Part shown: one piece after another, positions 1-6,954 of the stretch
Position numbering within the stretch: position 1 is the stretch's first letter
Layout: each line of letters begins with the position of its first letter
Made by a program: the position numbers and the translations under genes
The notes under the pieces: generated by a model
What the model was told of the DNA's origin: nothing
Database searches by the model: none
What the model saw: the letters and a program-made list of their open reading frames with translations, nothing else
Assembly: GCA_963752045.1 (NCBI GenBank)
Contig: CAVVWN010000011.1
Span: 1 to 64,000 of the forward strand
From: DATKDF01 sp963752045
Lineage (GTDB): Bacteria; Acidobacteriota; Vicinamibacteria; Vicinamibacterales; SCN-69-37
Direction of reading: 5' to 3'
Length of the DNA: 64,000 nt

Positions 1-38
1 CTCCAATACCTGCAACTATATGATAAGACTGATGTTAT
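1..38. repeat. Possible end of a further copy of the cassette repeat, cut by the window edge
   Basis: The first 24 bases match 19 of 24 positions of 1081-1104, the segment that runs out of repeat copy A. At the same offset both loci carry GTTAT (34-38 and 1114-1118). Over 38 bases the identity is about 26 of 38. If real, the HigBA module is flanked on both sides by the repeat, as the MntA/HepT module is. Only the tail is visible, so this is suggestive. Confidence 0.4.
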
Positions 39-194
39 CGTGCCTGGCCGCCTCCGGCCGTCCCTCGTGTGTGCCTGAGACCTGAACCTCAACCGGAATC
101 CGTCCGATCCACCAGAACTCCAGGAGACTGAACTCACCTCCAGCACGGCCTTACGAGTCGAACCGGTCAGGTCCCGTTTGGCAGCCTATACCTC
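39..194. other. Leader region before the higB-like gene, no gene seen
   Basis: This stretch between the window edge and the higBA promoter has no convincing coding frame and no stable hairpin that I can see. It is less GC-rich at its right end, where the promoter begins. Confidence 0.4.
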
Positions 195-215
195 TATACA
201 TATAATGGTATAACG
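195..215 (+). promoter_or_regulatory. higBA promoter with overlapping inverted repeat
   Basis: A perfect TATAAT lies at 201-206, only 10 bases before the ATG at 216, and no Shine-Dalgarno sequence intervenes, which suggests a leaderless or nearly leaderless message. The -10 sits inside an inverted repeat, TATAC (195-199) and GTATA (208-212), a plausible operator for autorepression by the HTH antitoxin encoded downstream. I see no clear -35. Operator function is inference. Confidence 0.5.
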
Positions 216-590
216 ATGGAGGGCGCACCATCAGGCAGACCTAGGCCGGTCGTGTGGATGGGATCCTCGCGCAAAGACCTGAAGGCGTTCCCCGAGGATG
301 TCCAGGCGAACATCGGGTACGCGCTCTTCGCGGCCCAGTGCGGTCAGGAATACCCGTCCGTGAAGGCGCTGCGGGGTTTCGGGGGGCGTTCGGTGCTCGA
401 AATCGTGGCTTCTCACAAAGGCGACGCCTACCGCACGGTGTACACGGTCCGGTTCAGTGGCGCGCTCTATGTGCTCCACGCGTTTCAGAAGAAGTCGACG
501 ACGGGAGTCGCCACGCCGCAACGGGAGATTGAGCTGATTCGACGACGGCTGGCTGATGCCGAACGGCATTACGCAGAAAGGCACGGCTGA
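216..590 (+). CDS. HigB/RelE-type toxin (phage Gp49-like, DUF891 family)
   Basis: This 124-residue protein fits the phage-derived Gp49-like branch of the RelE/HigB superfamily, ribosome-dependent mRNA interferases. The core is recognisable: a basic N-terminal helix, a YRTVYTVRF strand, the LHAFQKKS strand and a C-terminal ATPQREIELIRRRL helix, the usual family ending. The length (about 110-125 residues) is typical. It precedes its antitoxin gene by 2 bp, the toxin-first order of higBA. The ATG lies 10 bp after a TATAAT with no Shine-Dalgarno. The family assignment is good; the exact RNA target cannot be read from sequence. Confidence 0.85.
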   Translation: MEGAPSGRPRPVVWMGSSRKDLKAFPEDVQANIGYALFAAQCGQEYPSVKALRGFGGRSVLEIVASHKGDAYRTVYTVRFSGALYVLHAFQKKSTTGVATPQREIELIRRRLADAERHYAERHG

Positions 591-592
591 AT

Positions 593-928
593 ATGGTGAA
601 GAAGAAGCGTCCGATTGAGTTCGAGGCTGGCACCGGCAACGTGTTCGCGGACCTTGAGCTACCCAATCCCGAGCAGGAACTGCTCAAGGCCACTCTGACG
701 CTGCAGATTTTCAGGATCATCAAGGCACGCAAGCTGACGCAGGCGAAGGCCGGCAGAATCCTGGGTATTCCACAGCCGCACGTGTCGGACCTGATGCGCG
801 GTCGCGCCCGCGCGTTTTCCGCGGAGCGATTGATGGAATTCCTGACGGCCCTGGGCCACGACGTTGAAGTTCATGTGAAGCGGACGCGAAGAGAACACGG
901 TCGCATGTCAGTGATTGTCGCGGCGTGA
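593..928 (+). CDS. HigA-type antitoxin, XRE/HTH family
   Basis: This 111-residue protein is the cognate antitoxin of the preceding toxin. Its centre holds a Cro/C1-type helix-turn-helix (around residues 45-75, with TQAKAGRILGIPQPHVSDL), of the HTH_37 type commonly paired with Gp49-like toxins. The N-terminal region (residues 1-30) would bind the toxin. Antitoxins of this family neutralise the toxin by direct binding and repress their own operon through an inverted repeat near the promoter, and one is present at 195-212. The 2 bp gap to the toxin gene implies co-transcription. Confidence 0.85.
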   Translation: MVKKKRPIEFEAGTGNVFADLELPNPEQELLKATLTLQIFRIIKARKLTQAKAGRILGIPQPHVSDLMRGRARAFSAERLMEFLTALGHDVEVHVKRTRREHGRMSVIVAA

Positions 929-962
929 CGTGGGCTCGAGCATCTTCTGGCGGTGGCCGCTC

Positions 963-1085
963 GCGCTGTACCTGTTTTGTACCTGCACCGCGCTCTTTGA
1001 GCCATTCTCGCGCTTCTGGCGCATCGAATTGCTCAGATTCCTAACGAATTCGCGGATTCGCGCCGACCGACTCCCGCCGCCTCCA
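963..1085. repeat. Cassette-flanking 123 bp direct repeat, copy A
   Basis: This segment aligns without gaps to 1827-1949 (offset 864) with about 10 differences in 123 bp; bases 1023-1085 are identical to 1887-1949. It begins 34 bp after the antitoxin stop. Inside are a short direct repeat of TGTACCTG and an imperfect inverted repeat in which GGCGC..CGAATT can pair with AATTCG..GCGCC, so the right half can form a bulged hairpin. No significant ORF is present. The arrangement, one copy after each toxin-antitoxin module, suggests a recombination or insertion unit. Function is unknown. Confidence 0.85.
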
Positions 1086-1092
1086 ATGCCTC

Positions 1093-1117
1093 TAACTCTC
1101 TGATGTGGCGAGAGTTA
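1093..1117. repeat. Perfect 8-bp inverted repeat at the repeat/cassette boundary
   Basis: TAACTCTC (1093-1100) and GAGAGTTA (1110-1117) form a perfect 8-bp stem with a 9-base loop, immediately right of repeat copy A and before the MntA/HepT module. It is not followed by a T-run on either strand, so a classical terminator is unlikely. It may be part of the boundary structure of the cassette. Confidence 0.5.
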
Positions 1118-1188
1118 TGGGATTGCTGCCTGCAGTCCCGTACTTCTGGCGTACCCGGCTGCCTCTCGTCGCTGGTACATCGGGCCGC

Positions 1189-1204
1189 TACAATGGGATT
1201 CGGG
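1189..1204 (+). promoter_or_regulatory. Candidate -10 element of mntA-hepT
   Basis: TACAAT at 1189-1194 lies 10 bases before the ATG at 1205, the same geometry as the TATAAT before the higB gene. This supports a leaderless transcript and favours 1205 over the upstream in-frame ATG at 1193, which overlaps the element. The -35 is not clear. Confidence 0.4.
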
Positions 1205-1486
1205 ATGACGAGCCTGGACACAAAGCGCAAGGAGATCCTCCGCATCGCGGCCCGCCACGGCGCCAGAAACGTGCGCCTGTTCGGGTCCCAGGCGCGCGGC
1301 GAGGCACGTCAGGGGAGCGACATCGATTTTCTGGTCGAGATGGCTGCCGGGCGCTCCTTCCTCGACCTTGTCAGCCTCGGCCAGGATCTCGAGGAGTTCC
1401 TCCAGCACCCTGTCGACGTCCTGACGGACGCCAGCCTCCACCCGGCGCTGCGCGATCGCATTCTCGCTGACGCGCGTCCGCTGTGA
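1205..1486 (+). CDS. mntA: MntA-type antitoxin, minimal nucleotidyltransferase
   Basis: This 93-residue protein is a minimal nucleotidyltransferase (MNT). The active-site motif GSX10DXD is intact: Gly27-Ser28 and Asp39-Asp41 (LFGSQARGE then GSDIDFLVE). In characterised MntA/HepT pairs the MNT protein neutralises the HEPN toxin by transferring AMP groups from ATP onto the tyrosine of the toxin's RX4HXY motif. The start is chosen from the spacing to the TACAAT at 1189 and from family length; in-frame starts at 1193 and 1103 would add N-terminal residues without family support. Its stop overlaps the GTG of the toxin gene by 4 bp (GTGA). Confidence 0.85.
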   Translation: MTSLDTKRKEILRIAARHGARNVRLFGSQARGEARQGSDIDFLVEMAAGRSFLDLVSLGQDLEEFLQHPVDVLTDASLHPALRDRILADARPL

Positions 1487-1827
1487 AGGACGACCGCGTC
1501 TACCTCGAACACATCCGCGAGGCAATCGCCGACCTGCAGCAATACGCGGCCGCGGGTCGTGACGCCTTCATGTCCGAGCGGATGCGCCAGGATGCGGTGA
1601 TTCGGAAGTTGGAGATCATCGGCGAGGCGGTCAAGAAGCTCTCTCTGGCGGCGAGGGACCGGCAGCCCGAGATCCCGTGGAAGGCGATCGCGGGCATGCG
1701 CGATCGCCTGACGCACGACTACTTCGGTGTCGACCTCGTGCTGGTCTGGGTCGTCGTCGAGCGCGAGCTTCCGACGCTCGCGAGGGCGATCGAGACGCTC
1801 CTGGCGGACGACTCCAACCGCAATTAG
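1483..1827 (+). CDS. hepT: HepT-type toxin, HEPN ribonuclease
   Basis: This 114-residue all-helical protein has the HEPN signature RX4HXY: Arg73, His78, Tyr80 (within MRDRLTHDYFGVD). Arg and His form the RNase site at the HEPN dimer interface, and Tyr80 is the expected AMPylation target of MntA. HepT relatives cleave tRNA. The GTG start overlaps the mntA stop by 4 bp, so the pair is translationally coupled. The last base of its stop codon is the first base of repeat copy B, so the gene abuts the repeat exactly. Confidence 0.88.
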   Translation: MKDDRVYLEHIREAIADLQQYAAAGRDAFMSERMRQDAVIRKLEIIGEAVKKLSLAARDRQPEIPWKAIAGMRDRLTHDYFGVDLVLVWVVVERELPTLARAIETLLADDSNRN

Positions 1828-1949
1828 CGCTGTACCTGATTTGTACCTGCACCACGGCCTTTGAGCCGATCGAGCGCTTCTGGCGTATCGAATTGCTCAG
1901 ATTCCTAACGAATTCGCGGATTCGCGCCGACCGACTCCCGCCGCCTCCA
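1827..1949. repeat. Cassette-flanking 123 bp direct repeat, copy B
   Basis: This is the second full copy (see 963-1085), about 92% identical without gaps. Its right boundary is sharp: identity to copy A stops at 1949, and the sequence then diverges completely into a CACTTAAGTG palindrome (around 1953-1962). The next 75 bp to the following gene hold nothing else I recognise. Confidence 0.85.
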
Positions 1950-2024
1950 CCACACTTAAGTGCTGCAAATTGTACGTCGTCAGAGTCGTCCTGAGCTCTC
2001 GTGAGCTATGCCGTGGGCACCGTC

Positions 2025-2336
2025 ATGGAACAGCGGAGCCACCGGGTGCGCGCGACGACACTCACCTGGCTGCAGCCGGGCGTCGTCCTGGACATCACCG
2101 CCACGGCCCTGATGATCGCCGGTTCGAGCAACGGACCATTCACGCCTCATGGGTTGCTGGGGTTCTGTTCGCTGGCGGCGATGATCATCGAAACCAGCCT
2201 CGCCTGGCGGCACCGCGCCCGTTTCGGTGATGAGGCGGTCCCGGGCTGGCTGCATCAGTACTCGAGGGTCGCATTCGGGTGGTGGATCGTCGCCTACATC
2301 ACAGGTGTGGCGCTCGTGATGAGCGCGCGGGGATGA
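2025..2336 (+). CDS. Small integral membrane protein of unknown function
   Basis: The product (about 103 residues from the ATG at 2025; a GTG at 2001 would add 8) has three to four predicted transmembrane segments, roughly residues 12-32, 40-60 and 78-99. The pattern of a helix, HGLLGF, a helix ending in ETSLAWRHR and a final WWIVAYITG helix resembles small four-helix membrane proteins such as the TIGR03987 type, but I am not sure of the family. Neither candidate start has a good Shine-Dalgarno. No function is proposed. Confidence 0.5.
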   Translation: MEQRSHRVRATTLTWLQPGVVLDITATALMIAGSSNGPFTPHGLLGFCSLAAMIIETSLAWRHRARFGDEAVPGWLHQYSRVAFGWWIVAYITGVALVMSARG

Positions 2337-2377
2337 GGGCGGGCAGACACGCTATGCTGTTTCAGGAGGTGATCGTC

Positions 2378-3301
2378 GTGAGGTCGATGGTCCTTGTCGC
2401 TCTGGTCTCGATTCTGCCCGTGACCGCACATGCTCAGCTCGCCAGACAGGGCACCGTGCTCGATCACTTTGCCGGAGACTGGGTGATGACCGGCACGATC
2501 GCCGGTGACGAAGTCGTTCACGATGTCGACGCCGACTGGGTGCTCGCCGGCCACTACCTGCGCTTCCACGATTTCTCCCGCGAGCGCGAGGAGAGTGGGG
2601 CCCGCGCCTACGAAGCCACGGTCTTCGTCGGGTGGGACGCGCAGACGGAGCGCTTCGTTTGTCTGTGGCTCGACGTCACCGGCGGCGAGGGTCTCGCGTC
2701 TGGCGTGCTCGGCTACGCGCCGCAGGTCGGAGATACGATTCCGTTCGTCTTCGGCACGGGCGAGTCGCAGATCCACAACACCTTCGTGTATCACCGCGAC
2801 GCGGACACCTGGGAGTGGACCATCGAGAACGTGAGCGGTGACGAACGTCGCGAGTTCGCCCACGTGACCCTGCGGCGGCGTTTCGCCGCGGTTCCAGGCG
2901 ACTGGTCGCCGCGACAACGGGAGATCCTCGATGCCATCGCCAAGCTCTCGGCGTCGACCGCTCCCGGCGGGGGCGGCGCCGACGCGTATGCCGCGATGCT
3001 GACCGACGACTTCAGCCGCTGGACGATCGGCAGCGACGTGCTCAACGGCAGGAAGGACTGGGTCGACGGCATCCGCGCCTGGTACGACGACGGTGGGCGC
3101 GTGCTCGACCGTCAGGCCGAGGTGCTCGAGATCACGATCGACGGGGATACGGCCTTCTCTCGCCGAATCGTGTCCGAGACCTACGCCACACCCGATGGCC
3201 AGACCTCGCCTCCCACCAGGGCCGCGCTCGCCGAGGTCTGGCGGCGCGACGGTGAAGGCTGGAGATTGCAGCGCGTCACCGTTCATCCCATCCAGGAGTG
3301 A
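2378..3301 (+). CDS. Secreted two-domain protein: DUF1579-like barrel plus SnoaL-like (NTF2) domain
   Basis: The GTG at 2378 follows a near-perfect Shine-Dalgarno (AGGAGGTGAT at 2364-2373) and opens a signal peptide ending in AHA-Q, so the ~307-residue product is probably exported. Residues ~25-170 look like a DUF1579/lipocalin-like beta-barrel (FAGDWVMTG, HYLRFHDFSRE and ATVFVGWDAQTERF are typical). Residues ~185-305 look like a SnoaL/NTF2-like domain with an alpha+beta cone (YAAMLTDDFSRWTIG, then a terminal WRLQRVTVHP strand). NTF2-like domains bind small ligands or catalyse isomerase or hydrolase reactions; no catalytic set is evident here. Substrate unknown. Confidence 0.65.
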   Translation: MRSMVLVALVSILPVTAHAQLARQGTVLDHFAGDWVMTGTIAGDEVVHDVDADWVLAGHYLRFHDFSREREESGARAYEATVFVGWDAQTERFVCLWLDVTGGEGLASGVLGYAPQVGDTIPFVFGTGESQIHNTFVYHRDADTWEWTIENVSGDERREFAHVTLRRRFAAVPGDWSPRQREILDAIAKLSASTAPGGGGADAYAAMLTDDFSRWTIGSDVLNGRKDWVDGIRAWYDDGGRVLDRQAEVLEITIDGDTAFSRRIVSETYATPDGQTSPPTRAALAEVWRRDGEGWRLQRVTVHPIQE

Positions 3302-3325
3302 TGTGATGGTCGCCGACGCGCGCAG

Positions 3326-3505
3326 TCACGCGATCCTCCGGGCCGTCAACGTGGGGGAGTTGGCGGCATTGCCGCCCGAGAGGTCCTCCTCGGCCGACAT
3401 GGCCTTGGCCAGGCCGAAGTCGAGTATCTTGACCGTGCCATCCTCGCGAACCTTGATGTTGGCTGGTTTCAGATCGCGATGAATGACGCCCTGGTCGTGC
3501 CAATC
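3326..3505 (-). pseudogene. Fragment of a Hanks-type Ser/Thr protein kinase
   Basis: Read on the minus strand, this piece encodes the catalytic loop and metal-binding loop of a Hanks-type kinase: VIHRDLKPANIKVREDG (Asp of HRD and the Asn five residues on) then VKILDFGLAKAMS (DFG). The flanking N-lobe, activation segment and C-lobe are missing, and upstream sequence in the same frame is not kinase-like. Only about 55 codons remain, so this is a relic of a larger gene of the kind common in Acidobacteriota. It sits antisense between two plus-strand genes. Confidence 0.75.
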
Positions 3506-3630
3506 GCCGGTGCCTCGGTCGTGGCGGCCCAGGCGCAGTGGCTGCCGCCGCAGGTTGAGCAAGGGCTCACCGCGACCTGAAGACAGAAAACAGCGACCGC
3601 GGTCGCGAAACCCTGAAGGATGAGAGCCGA

Positions 3631-6051
3631 ATGAGACGCTTGTTGCTGCTGGCGGGGACACTTGTGTTCGTCGTGTTGAGCTCATGGGGGACAGAGCTCG
3701 GCGCCCAGGATTGGCGCGGTTTTCGGGGATCGAACGGTGATTCCACCATCGACGGAGCAGGGGTCTTCACCACGGGGGGAGCCGTGTCCCTCGCCGTGGC
3801 CTGGACAAACAAGATCGGGTCGGGTTATTCGAGCGTGTCCGTCGCCGATGGCGTGGCGATCAATCTCTTTTCGGATCCGAGCTCGGACTTCGCTGGCGCC
3901 TTTGACGCGAACAGCGGAAAGGAGCTTTGGCGGTTCCGGCTGGGCGATCGCTATCCCGGGCGCTGGGGATCCATGGATGGGCCGATCTCGACTCCATTGA
4001 TCGATCGGGGTCGCGTCTTCGTCCTGGATCCAGCCGGTCATTTCTACTGTCTCGACTTCAAGACCGGTACGAAGATCTGGGACGCCGACCTGCCCAAAGC
4101 GCACGGGGCGATTGAGCCTTTCTATGGTTTCGCCAGCTCTCCGCTCCTCGTCGGGGACACGGTCGTGCTTCAGATCGGCGGTCCGAAGGGGTCCACCGTG
4201 GCCGCATTCGACGTGGCCAGCGGGAAGGTCATGTGGAAGTCGGGCCCGGAAGACGCGGTGAATTATCAGTCCGCCTCCCTGATGGACGTGGCCGGCAAGC
4301 CGGTGCTCATTGCTCTGGGTGACAAGATCATGTCTGGCCACGATCCGAGGACCGGAACGACCTACTGGACCCTCGAATATGGCGACGGGGCGGATATCGG
4401 AAGCAAGACGGCCCAGGTCGTCAGAACGTCTGGCCACCGGTTCTTCGTCAACGGAAGGGCCTCTGACTCGACGCTCTTCGAACTGTCGGCGACCGATCTC
4501 AACGCGCCTCCGAAGGAGGTGTGGCAGACCAGGCACATCAAGAACACGTACGTGATCCCTTTGCACCACGACGGACTGCTCTTTGGATACAACGGCCGCA
4601 TTCTGGCCTGTGTCGACGCCTCGAACGGCGAGCTGTTGTGGCGGTCGCGTGAACCCGGTGACGGGTTCCCGATTCTGGTTGACGGCCACCTGGTGATCGC
4701 CACCAAGGAGGGGCGTCTCTCCATCGCACCCGCGTCTCGCACCGGCTACCAGGAGGTCGCGAACATTCCGGTCGTGGATGACCTGGTCTGGTCGACCGCC
4801 ACCTTCGTGGAAAAGAGCCTTTACGTGCGCAGTATAGAGAACTGGGCCAGGGTCGACATCCGGGCGGCTCCTCCGGTCGCGAACACCGAGAAGGAGGCCA
4901 CAGGGATCATTCCCGACTCGGAATTCGGACGATTTGTGGCCAGGGTTGGAGCGGCCGAACAGAAGCAGCCTTTGATCGACGCGTTCCTCGCCGCCCACAC
5001 CACCCTTCCGGTGATCGAAGGCAAGGAGATGGCGCACTTCATCTATCACGGGCCCGGCAAGGACATTTCGATGTCCAGCGACCTCTTTGGCGAACGCTAC
5101 GACCGCCCCTTGAACCGGATCGAGGGCACGCAGTTTTTCTATTTCTCGACGCGTCTCGAAGCGGATGCTCGAATCCCGTACGGCTTCACGCGCGACTTCG
5201 ATGAATTCCTGGGCGATCCGTCGAACCCGAAGAAGGTCGGGGAGAGCCAGACGGCGCTCTTGTCTATGCCTGACTGGAAGGATCCCGACTTTCTCCTCGA
5301 CCCTCCCGCCGGATCGCGCGGTCGGGTCGAGGAAGTCACGCTTTCCAGCAGGCAATTCGGCGAGTCTCTCACCATCACGGTCTATCTCCCCGGCGGATAC
5401 GACTCCACGCGGAAGTACCCCGTGGTCTACGTCCCGGCCGGAACCGCCGCCATCGAAGAGGCGCGGGTGATCGAAGTACTCGACAATCTGATCGGCAAGA
5501 AGGTTGAACCCCTGATTGCCGTCTTCATGCCGGACCCGGGCGAACGTCCTGACGGCTCTTTCAACAGGCGAAAGTCCTACCTGGAACTGGCCGGGGAGAG
5601 CAAAGATACGTCCCGACTCATGCTCGTCGAAGAGCTTCTGCCCCTGATTGAAAGCCGCTACGCGATCGACCGGAGAGCCGACAGACGAGCGCTGCTTGGC
5701 CTGGGCCACGCGGCCTACCTCAGCCTCTACGCGACCCTCAGGCATCCCGACCTTTTCACGGGCTTGGGTCTGCTTTCTCCGAACTGGGAACCAGGCTACC
5801 GGAACCAGAACACCGCCCTCATCAGGACTCCTGCTCAGCAACCTCTTCGGATCTACCTGGAATGGGGCAAGTACGATTCGAGGAGCCCTCGCGAAGGGTG
5901 GGATGCCGTCGACAATGGACGCACGCTCTCGGCTGCGCTGCGGTCGAAGGGTTACTCCGTCGCGGGCGGTGAGACCCACGAGGGCGCCGGGTGGATCGCC
6001 CGTCGCAACCGTCTGGACAAGACGCTCGGGACGCTCTTTCCCATGCAGTGA
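3631..6051 (+). CDS. Secreted PQQ-type beta-propeller fused to an esterase-like (Fes/IroE) domain lacking the nucleophile
   Basis: The 806-residue product has a signal peptide (residues 1-25, ending GAQ) and then an eight-bladed pyrrolo-quinoline-quinone-like propeller (~28-400) with repeated blades such as GKELWRFRL and GTKIWDADL. A linker and enterochelin-esterase N-domain-like part (~430-570) follow, and then an alpha/beta-hydrolase domain of the Fes/esterase-D type (~585-806) with ELLPLIESRYAIDRRADRRALLGLG and LRHPDLF. The nucleophile elbow, normally GxSxGG, reads GLGHAA here, with Gly692 where serine should be. The domain is therefore probably a binding or scaffolding module. Propeller-esterase fusion is unusual. 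The start is the ATG before the signal peptide. Confidence 0.75.
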   Translation: MRRLLLLAGTLVFVVLSSWGTELGAQDWRGFRGSNGDSTIDGAGVFTTGGAVSLAVAWTNKIGSGYSSVSVADGVAINLFSDPSSDFAGAFDANSGKELWRFRLGDRYPGRWGSMDGPISTPLIDRGRVFVLDPAGHFYCLDFKTGTKIWDADLPKAHGAIEPFYGFASSPLLVGDTVVLQIGGPKGSTVAAFDVASGKVMWKSGPEDAVNYQSASLMDVAGKPVLIALGDKIMSGHDPRTGTTYWTLEYGDGADIGSKTAQVVRTSGHRFFVNGRASDSTLFELSATDLNAPPKEVWQTRHIKNTYVIPLHHDGLLFGYNGRILACVDASNGELLWRSREPGDGFPILVDGHLVIATKEGRLSIAPASRTGYQEVANIPVVDDLVWSTATFVEKSLYVRSIENWARVDIRAAPPVANTEKEATGIIPDSEFGRFVARVGAAEQKQPLIDAFLAAHTTLPVIEGKEMAHFIYHGPGKDISMSSDLFGERYDRPLNRIEGTQFFYFSTRLEADARIPYGFTRDFDEFLGDPSNPKKVGESQTALLSMPDWKDPDFLLDPPAGSRGRVEEVTLSSRQFGESLTITVYLPGGYDSTRKYPVVYVPAGTAAIEEARVIEVLDNLIGKKVEPLIAVFMPDPGERPDGSFNRRKSYLELAGESKDTSRLMLVEELLPLIESRYAIDRRADRRALLGLGHAAYLSLYATLRHPDLFTGLGLLSPNWEPGYRNQNTALIRTPAQQPLRIYLEWGKYDSRSPREGWDAVDNGRTLSAALRSKGYSVAGGETHEGAGWIARRNRLDKTLGTLFPMQ

Positions 6052-6104
6052 GTCTCGCTGGCGCTCCTGGAGACTCAGCGGCAGTGCCTGATAGGTACCC
6101 TCGA

Positions 6105-6335
6105 AGCTCGCTGTCGCTCCATGAGGGGCGAGGTCAGGCCTCGCGGGCGATTACCGAATACCAGACCGCAGTCGCGCTCGATCCCACCATGGCCCTGGCC
6201 CACAACAATCTCGGCATCCTGTATGCCGAGTCAGGTGACCGCGCCCAGGCCGTCAGACACTTCGAAGAGGCCGTACGCCTGCAGCCGTCCGACGAAGCAT
6301 TTCGGGCCAATCTGCAGCGGGCTCGAGCGCGTTGA
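6105..6335 (+). pseudogene. Remnant of a TPR-repeat gene
   Basis: A reading frame downstream of the propeller-esterase gene encodes two TPR units (AITEYQTAVALDP; AHNNLGILYAESGDRAQAVRHF then EEAVRLQPSD) and a terminal helix before its stop. No start codon or Shine-Dalgarno precedes the repeats, and the upstream part of the frame is non-TPR sequence overlapping the previous gene. It looks like the 3' end of a larger TPR protein. The ~130 bp after it hold no gene until the MerR-type promoter. Confidence 0.55.
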
Positions 6336-6430
6336 CGGGCTCTGTGCCTGCGAAGGTGCGAGGGTGCGCAGGTCCGTCTGAAAACTGGCGAGACCGGTTG
6401 GGGCGGATTCGAGAGGTGACGCCTCGCGAC

Positions 6431-6461
6431 TTGACCTTAGAACCATTCCAGGGTTTATCGT
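6431..6461 (+). promoter_or_regulatory. MerR-type promoter with 19-bp spacer and spacer dyad
   Basis: A -35 TTGACC (6431-6436) and a -10 TATCGT (6456-6461) are separated by 19 bp, the overlong spacing typical of MerR-activated promoters. A dyad ACCTTAGAA-CCA-TTCCAGGGT (6434-6454) fills the spacer with only two mismatched pairs and resembles CueR/ZntR operators in layout. The downstream operon encodes a MerR-family protein, so autoregulation by DNA untwisting is likely. The first ATG is 8 bp after the -10, implying an almost leaderless message. Confidence 0.8.
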
Positions 6462-6468
6462 AGATCTC

Positions 6469-6954
6469 ATGCTGACACCCACACTCGTGCTCATCGCTCT
6501 CTCGTTGACGCTCGGCGCGCAGCAACCACACCAGCACCAGCAGGGCATGGTCCACTCGCCGGACATGGTGATGGGCTTCGATCAGGACAAGACCACCCAT
6601 CACTTCTTCCTGTACGACGACGGCGGCGTGATCGATGTCTCCGTGAAGGACCCGGCCGACGCGAAGAACCTGGCGGGTATTCGCGCGCACCTGTCGATGC
6701 TGCCTGACCGGTTCAACGCCGGCGACTTCTCGCAGCCGTTCGAGGTGCATCCGGACAAGACGGTGGAGGGCGCAGCCGAGATGGCGCGCCTGAAGGACGC
6801 CATCGTGTACCATTACGAGCAGTCCGAACGCGGCGGCCGCGTGCTGATCCAGACGACGGACCGGGATGCGCTCGCAGCGGTCCACGCGTTTCTGCGCTTT
6901 CAAATCACCGACCACAAGACCGGCGACTCGCTCGAGGTCGGCAAGCGTCGATGA
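6469..6954 (+). CDS. Exported His-rich protein of a MerR-controlled operon
   Basis: This 161-residue protein begins with a signal peptide (about 1-20) and then a His-rich stretch (HQHQQGMVH). The body, with MGFDQDKTTHHF, a YDDGGVI strand, a RAHLSMLP helix and a closing HAFLRFQITDHKTGD, resembles a family of small exported proteins found beside metal-responsive genes and sometimes mislabelled aspartate carbamoyltransferase. The paired histidines could bind a metal. It is first in a two-gene operon behind a MerR-type promoter and its stop overlaps merR by 4 bp (ATGA). A metal-related role is inferred from context only. Confidence 0.6.
   Translation: MLTPTLVLIALSLTLGAQQPHQHQQGMVHSPDMVMGFDQDKTTHHFFLYDDGGVIDVSVKDPADAKNLAGIRAHLSMLPDRFNAGDFSQPFEVHPDKTVEGAAEMARLKDAIVYHYEQSERGGRVLIQTTDRDALAAVHAFLRFQITDHKTGDSLEVGKRR

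Noticed and set aside
963..1949. Calling the repeats integron attC sites outright
   Set aside because: The spacing and cassette content fit, but the GTTRRRY and RYYYAAC cores do not match cleanly and there is no integrase in view, so it stays a hypothesis.
3682..5979. Long open frame on the minus strand through the propeller-esterase gene
   Set aside because: It is the antisense shadow of a well-supported plus-strand gene; its residue content is Arg/Val/Gly-rich with no family motif.
6336..6468. A small gene in the gap before the MerR operon
   Set aside because: No frame with a start and ribosome site was found; the segment is promoter DNA.
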